Below, one piece after another: positions 60,695 to 64,000 of a stretch of DNA of 64,000 nucleotides. Position numbers and translations under genes: made by a program. The DNA is from Actinomyces ruminicola (GTDB lineage Bacteria; Actinomycetota; Actinomycetes; Actinomycetales; Actinomycetaceae): positions 27,563-91,562 of the forward strand of contig NZ_FNIM01000003.1 of the NCBI RefSeq assembly GCF_900103885.1. The letters are read 5' to 3'. The notes beneath the pieces were generated by a model that was not told the DNA's origin, searched no databases, and saw nothing but the letters and a program-made list of their open reading frames with translations. Numbering within the stretch: the stretch's first letter is position 1; every line of letters begins with the position of its first letter.

Positions 60695-61673
60695 CAACAA
60701 CCGGCGGTCCGGTGGGCGCTACCGGCTCCTCGCGGGCGTGCTGGCCGTCGCCTGTGCCGTGGGCGTGGCCGCAGTCTGGTGGCTGTCGGTGGCACACCCG
60801 ACCGGGCAGTTGCTCGAGCAGGCGGCTTTCGCCGGCTCGCTGATCGGTGCCCACTTCGTGTCCGACCATGCGCGTAGCCTGCTGCACGTCGTCTCCCTGC
60901 CCGCCGCGATAGGGCTGGTACTCGTTGTCCTGATCGGCGCCCTGTGGCGCGGCAGCAGGCGGCGGGCGCTGTGGGCGGCGGGCGCCGTCGTCGCCATCAA
61001 TGTCTCCACCCAGGTGCTGAAGTACATGATCCTGTGGCGCCCGGACCATGGGCTGTCCCAGCGCTTCGGCGGCATGAACACGCTGCCCTCCGGGCACACC
61101 GCCATGGCCGCCTCCGCCGCCGTCGCGCTTATCCTGGTGGCCCGGCCCCGGTGGCGCCCGGCGGCGGCCTGGGCGGGGGCACTGCTGGCTGCGGCCATGG
61201 GCTACTCGACCCTCGTGTGCCAGTGGCATCGCCCAGGTGACGTGATCGCCGCCCTGCTGCTGGCCACCGCCTGGGGCGCGCTGGCGATCGCCGGCGGCGC
61301 CTGGGCGGACGAGGAACGGGAGCCCGCCGAATCGGCGGATCAGGTGCCCCGTGTCGGCGGCGGCGCGAACGGTCCGGAAGGCGCGCCCGCGGAGCGCCTG
61401 TCGGCGGCCGCCATACTGGGCGGGCTCGGAATACTCGCCGGGGCGGCGGCACTGGCGCTGGAGGTGCTCAATTGGCGCGGGGTCGTAGCCGTAGGCGGGG
61501 TTCCGACCCCCGCCACCATTCAGGCCCTCGGCCGTACGGGAACCTTCATCGCCTACGCGGCCGGGTCCGTGGGCACCGTCGCCGTGGCGTGCACGGGGAT
61601 GGCGGCGCTGGCCCTGCTGACGCCGCGTGCGCGCCGGTTGGGCGACGCGCTGCCGAGCCGGGTGGCACACTGA
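60657..61673 (+). CDS. PAP2-family phosphatase
   Basis: 338 aa with about eight helices. The PAP2 motifs are LKYMILWRP (KxxxxxxRP), LPSGHTAMAA (PSGH) and STLVCQWHRPGDV (the third, His/Asp motif). Such enzymes dephosphorylate lipid phosphates, for example undecaprenyl pyrophosphate or phosphatidic acid. The ATG at 60657 lies inside the sortase 3' end; a TATTAT hexamer nine bases upstream could be its own -10. The PH-domain gene follows after four bases. Confidence 0.9.
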   Translation: MTTSNLRSASIPDNNRRSGGRYRLLAGVLAVACAVGVAAVWWLSVAHPTGQLLEQAAFAGSLIGAHFVSDHARSLLHVVSLPAAIGLVLVVLIGALWRGSRRRALWAAGAVVAINVSTQVLKYMILWRPDHGLSQRFGGMNTLPSGHTAMAASAAVALILVARPRWRPAAAWAGALLAAAMGYSTLVCQWHRPGDVIAALLLATAWGALAIAGGAWADEEREPAESADQVPRVGGGANGPEGAPAERLSAAAILGGLGILAGAAALALEVLNWRGVVAVGGVPTPATIQALGRTGTFIAYAAGSVGTVAVACTGMAALALLTPRARRLGDALPSRVAH

Positions 61674-61677
61674 GGCC

Positions 61678-62193
61678 ATGGCTCTACCCCAGAAGCTGCT
61701 CAGCAAGGACGAGATCGTCGTGCGCCACATGCGCACCCACCCCAAGGTCCTGCTGTGGCGCATCATTGTTCTCCTCGCCCTGCTCATCGCCGGCGTAGTC
61801 GTCTCCGTCCTGCTCCCTGACGCCAGCTGGCGCACCGGCGCGGTCATAGCGCTGTGGGCCGTCATCCTCGTGGCGCTCCTGCCCGCCTTCTTCGTGCCCT
61901 GGCTGCGCTGGATGACGACGACCTACACGGTCACCTCCAAGCGCGTCATCACCCGCGCCGGCATCATCAACAAGACCGGTCATGACCTGCCGCTGTCCCG
62001 CATCTCCGACGTCCAGCAGGAGCGGACCATCACCGACCGCCTGTTCCGCTGCGGCAGCCTCTCACTGCAGACCAGCGCGGATGAGCCCCTCGTGCTCGTC
62101 GACGTGCCCGACGTGGAGATGGTGCAGGTTGAGATCTCCAACCTCCTCTTCCACGACGTCGAGGGTGCTATCAACGCCGATCCCGACGACTGA
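61678..62193 (+). CDS. PH-domain (bPH2-type) membrane protein
   Basis: 171 aa. Two helices (VLLWRIIVLLALLIAGVVVSVLL and VIALWAVILVALLPAFFVPWL) are followed by the bacterial PH domain TYTVTSKRVITRAGIINKTGHDLPLSRISDVQQERTI-DRLF, the standard pattern. These proteins are membrane-linked and of unclear role. The ATG at 61678 is four bases after the PAP2 stop, so both are in one operon. Confidence 0.92.
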   Translation: MALPQKLLSKDEIVVRHMRTHPKVLLWRIIVLLALLIAGVVVSVLLPDASWRTGAVIALWAVILVALLPAFFVPWLRWMTTTYTVTSKRVITRAGIINKTGHDLPLSRISDVQQERTITDRLFRCGSLSLQTSADEPLVLVDVPDVEMVQVEISNLLFHDVEGAINADPDD

Positions 62194-62424
62194 GCGGGGC
62201 GCATGAGGCTCCCCGGTTACTTGCGTCAGCCGTAGGCTGGTGACGCCTTCCTCGGCACCTCCTCCCCGATCACCCGCAGCGTTCTGTCGCGGAAGGAAGG
62301 AGCCGGAGAGGAGGCGGGGGCCGCGTCCAAGCCGAAGGGGAGTTACCGGCGCGATGGTGGTGTTTAAGATCGGGGTTTTGGTTGCCGTGGTGCGGGAAGG
62401 TCGGGGTGATTGTGGTCTGGGGGG

Positions 62425-64000
62425 TTACTCCGGGCAGGTGCCTGACACCCGCGGGCAGATGTGCGGGCCGTGAGAACAGCGTTCTTTTGGACGCCCTCCG
62501 CAGGCGGCGTCCTCGGGCGGTGGGGCCGTCGGCAGCGTCACGGTGAAGGTGGTGCCGTGGTTGTCGGCATCGGTGTGGGACTCCACGGTGAGGCTGCCGT
62601 GGTGCGACTGCACGATCGCCAGGGCGATGCTCATGCCCAGGCCGGTCGAGCCGGTGCGCCGTTCCCGGGAGGCGTCTGCGCGGGCGAAGCGCTCAAACAG
62701 GCGCTCGCGCACCGCCGGGGCTATGCCCGGGCCGTCGTCGGCGACGCGGATCACCAGGGTGCCGGCGTCGCCGCGCGAGAGGGTGGTGGTCACTCGGCTG
62801 CCCGCCGGGGTGTGGACGCGGGCGTTGGCCAACAGGTTGACCATCACCTGTCGCAGGCGCGCCTCGTCTCCCACCACCAGCGTCGGCTCGGGGATGAACT
62901 CCGCAGCCGCCTCGGGGCTCAGCTGCGCAGGCGGTTCAAGGACCTCCAGGTTCAGCTCCCAGACATGATCGGGTCCGGCGGCGCGGGCGTCGGAGACGGC
63001 GTCCACGACGATCTCCACCAGGTCCACCTCCGCGTGCTCCAGCTCGCGTCCCGCATCCAGGCGCGCCAGCAGCAGCAGGTCCTCCACCAGCGCCGTCATC
63101 CGCACCGACTCCGAATGCACCCGCTCCAGGGCATGCACGGAGTCCTCCGGGAGCACGGCGTCGGCGCCGCTGCGTTGAATCAACTCGGTGTAGCCGCGAA
63201 TGGAGGCCAGCGGGGTGCGCAGCTCGTGGGAGGCGTCGGCGACGAACTGGCGCACCTGCGTTTCGCTGCGCTGGCGGGCCGTAAGTGCTTCATCGACATG
63301 CCCGAGCAGGGTGTTCAGGGCGTTGCCGACCTGCCCGATCTCCTGGGAGGAGGCAACGTCGGCGGCGTCGACCCGCTCCCGGATGCTCACCTCACCGCGC
63401 GCGAGCGGCTGGGAGGCGACGCGCTCGGCCGTGTCCGCCACGCGCTCCAAGGGGGCCAGCGCCGCCCGCACCATGGTCCCGCCGGCGAGTGCGGCGCTCA
63501 GCGCGCCGATGATGGCGATCAACAGCTGGGCGAGCAACTGGGTGCGGATCAGCTTCTCATCACCGGTGGTCGACAGGCCGGTTACCACAATGTCGCCGCT
63601 GGTGGAGTCCTCGGTGACGAGCACGCGGTAGTTGCCCAGCGAGTCGACGGATACGGTCACCGGCTCGCCGGTGACCTCCAGCGACAGCAGCACCGCACAC
63701 TCGGCGTCCGTGAGCGTGCGGTAGGTGCCGTCGTCGTCGATGTAGCCCGCCTTGATCATTGAGGTGGCGCTGAAGGAGCCGTCCTCGCCGCGCGCGCCGG
63801 AGGCGATGACGGTCAACGTGCCGGTGGACTGCCCGACGGCGTCCAGGCCAAGGGGTACGTCTCCGCTCGTGCCGGTGGGCGGGGTGGCGCCGTCGCCGGG
63901 AGGCTGAGCGCTGGGGTCGTTGCCCTGAGCCTTGCCCGTGTCGCTGCCAGCGGGGGCGGCGCCCTGGCGGCGGGCGGCGGCGCGCTCGGAGGCGGCTGTG
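62425..64000 (-). CDS. Sensor histidine kinase, N-terminus beyond window
   Basis: At least 524 aa are visible and the frame is open to the edge, so the start is missing. An extracytoplasmic segment leads to a membrane helix (LLAQLLIAIIGALSAALAGGTMV), a HAMP domain (APLERVADTAERVAS), HisKA (VADASHELRTPLASIRGYTEL, H phospho-acceptor) and HATPase (VMVNLLANARVH, DDGPGIAP, GTGLGMSIA). The partner response regulator should lie upstream, outside the window. The ~30-residue tail after the ATPase domain is Cys-rich (CGGRPKERCSHGPHIC...GTC), which is unusual. Resembles MprB/TcrY-type kinases. Confidence 0.93.
   Translation of the reverse strand, partial: TAASERAAARRQGAAPAGSDTGKAQGNDPSAQPPGDGATPPTGTSGDVPLGLDAVGQSTGTLTVIASGARGEDGSFSATSMIKAGYIDDDGTYRTLTDAECAVLLSLEVTGEPVTVSVDSLGNYRVLVTEDSTSGDIVVTGLSTTGDEKLIRTQLLAQLLIAIIGALSAALAGGTMVRAALAPLERVADTAERVASQPLARGEVSIRERVDAADVASSQEIGQVGNALNTLLGHVDEALTARQRSETQVRQFVADASHELRTPLASIRGYTELIQRSGADAVLPEDSVHALERVHSESVRMTALVEDLLLLARLDAGRELEHAEVDLVEIVVDAVSDARAAGPDHVWELNLEVLEPPAQLSPEAAAEFIPEPTLVVGDEARLRQVMVNLLANARVHTPAGSRVTTTLSRGDAGTLVIRVADDGPGIAPAVRERLFERFARADASRERRTGSTGLGMSIALAIVQSHHGSLTVESHTDADNHGTTFTVTLPTAPPPEDAACGGRPKERCSHGPHICPRVSGTCPE

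Noticed and set aside
62200-62424. Possible terminator or small gene between the PH-domain and kinase genes
   Set aside because: GCGTCAGCC/GGCTGGTGACGC near 62227 can pair only with a 3-nt bulge, and no frame has a credible start; nothing firm to report.

Overview
The window is high-GC DNA with dense, often overlapping genes, many GTG starts and an actinobacterial gene set: a WhiB protein, a MutT1-type Nudix/phosphatase fusion next to ppk, a Crp-nth-ponA2-whiB neighbourhood like that of mycobacteria, and Actinomyces-type fimbrial loci with class C sortases. An Actinomyces-like member of the Actinomycetaceae is the best guess. This is inference from gene content; no rRNA is present.

Layout. 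0.3-6.3 kb: a cellobiose-type (ceb-like) sugar operon on the minus strand, with binding protein, two permeases, GH1 beta-glucosidase and LacI regulator, preceded by two perfect TGAGAGCGCTCTC operators. 6.8-8.4 kb: a PadR regulator with its HAAS-domain membrane partner. 8.7-15.1 kb: arginase-family enzyme, MscS channel, MsrB, an EEP-family hydrolase, an AEC transporter and small membrane proteins. 15.1-20.5 kb: tRNA-Lys(TTT), an unknown protein, ppk, mutT1-like and tRNA-Pro(CGG). 20.6-27.2 kb: metallophosphoesterase, bifunctional PBP, WhiB, a DUF4177-like protein, Crp, Nth and an alpha/beta hydrolase. 27.3-33.9 kb: AzlCD exporter, two membrane proteins and two predicted secreted lipoprotein peptidases. 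33.9-35.2 kb: a 1.35 kb gene-free stretch holding a repeat array. 35.2-41.9 kb: a Fic-like protein, a Tad/Ssd motor cluster without pilin genes, and a methyltransferase. 42.0-43.1 kb: a VapBC-like toxin-antitoxin pair flanked by a 51-aa gene and a decayed relative of it. 43.4-60.7 kb: two tandem fimbrial loci, each adhesin - shaft pilin - class C sortase. 60.7-64 kb: PAP2 phosphatase, PH-domain protein and a histidine kinase cut by the window edge.

The most unusual signals are: (1) two intergenic arrays, about 26 kb apart, with the same architecture of 19-bp-spaced TTGGACC units, a 21-nt centre and inverted GGTCCAA units; (2) a 2794-aa surface protein with about 14 tandem domains, 13 of which carry two Cys plus Lys/Glu/Asn positions expected for isopeptide bonds; (3) a perfect hairpin between shaft pilin and sortase in both fimbrial loci; (4) a recurring TAnnnT hexamer 6-7 nt before start codons, suggesting many leaderless mRNAs.

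Several enzymes lack an expected catalytic or metal-binding residue (arginase-like GGDC, hydrolase GAGIGG, Fic-like Arg for His). All function calls rest on motif reading and family knowledge; no database search was run.
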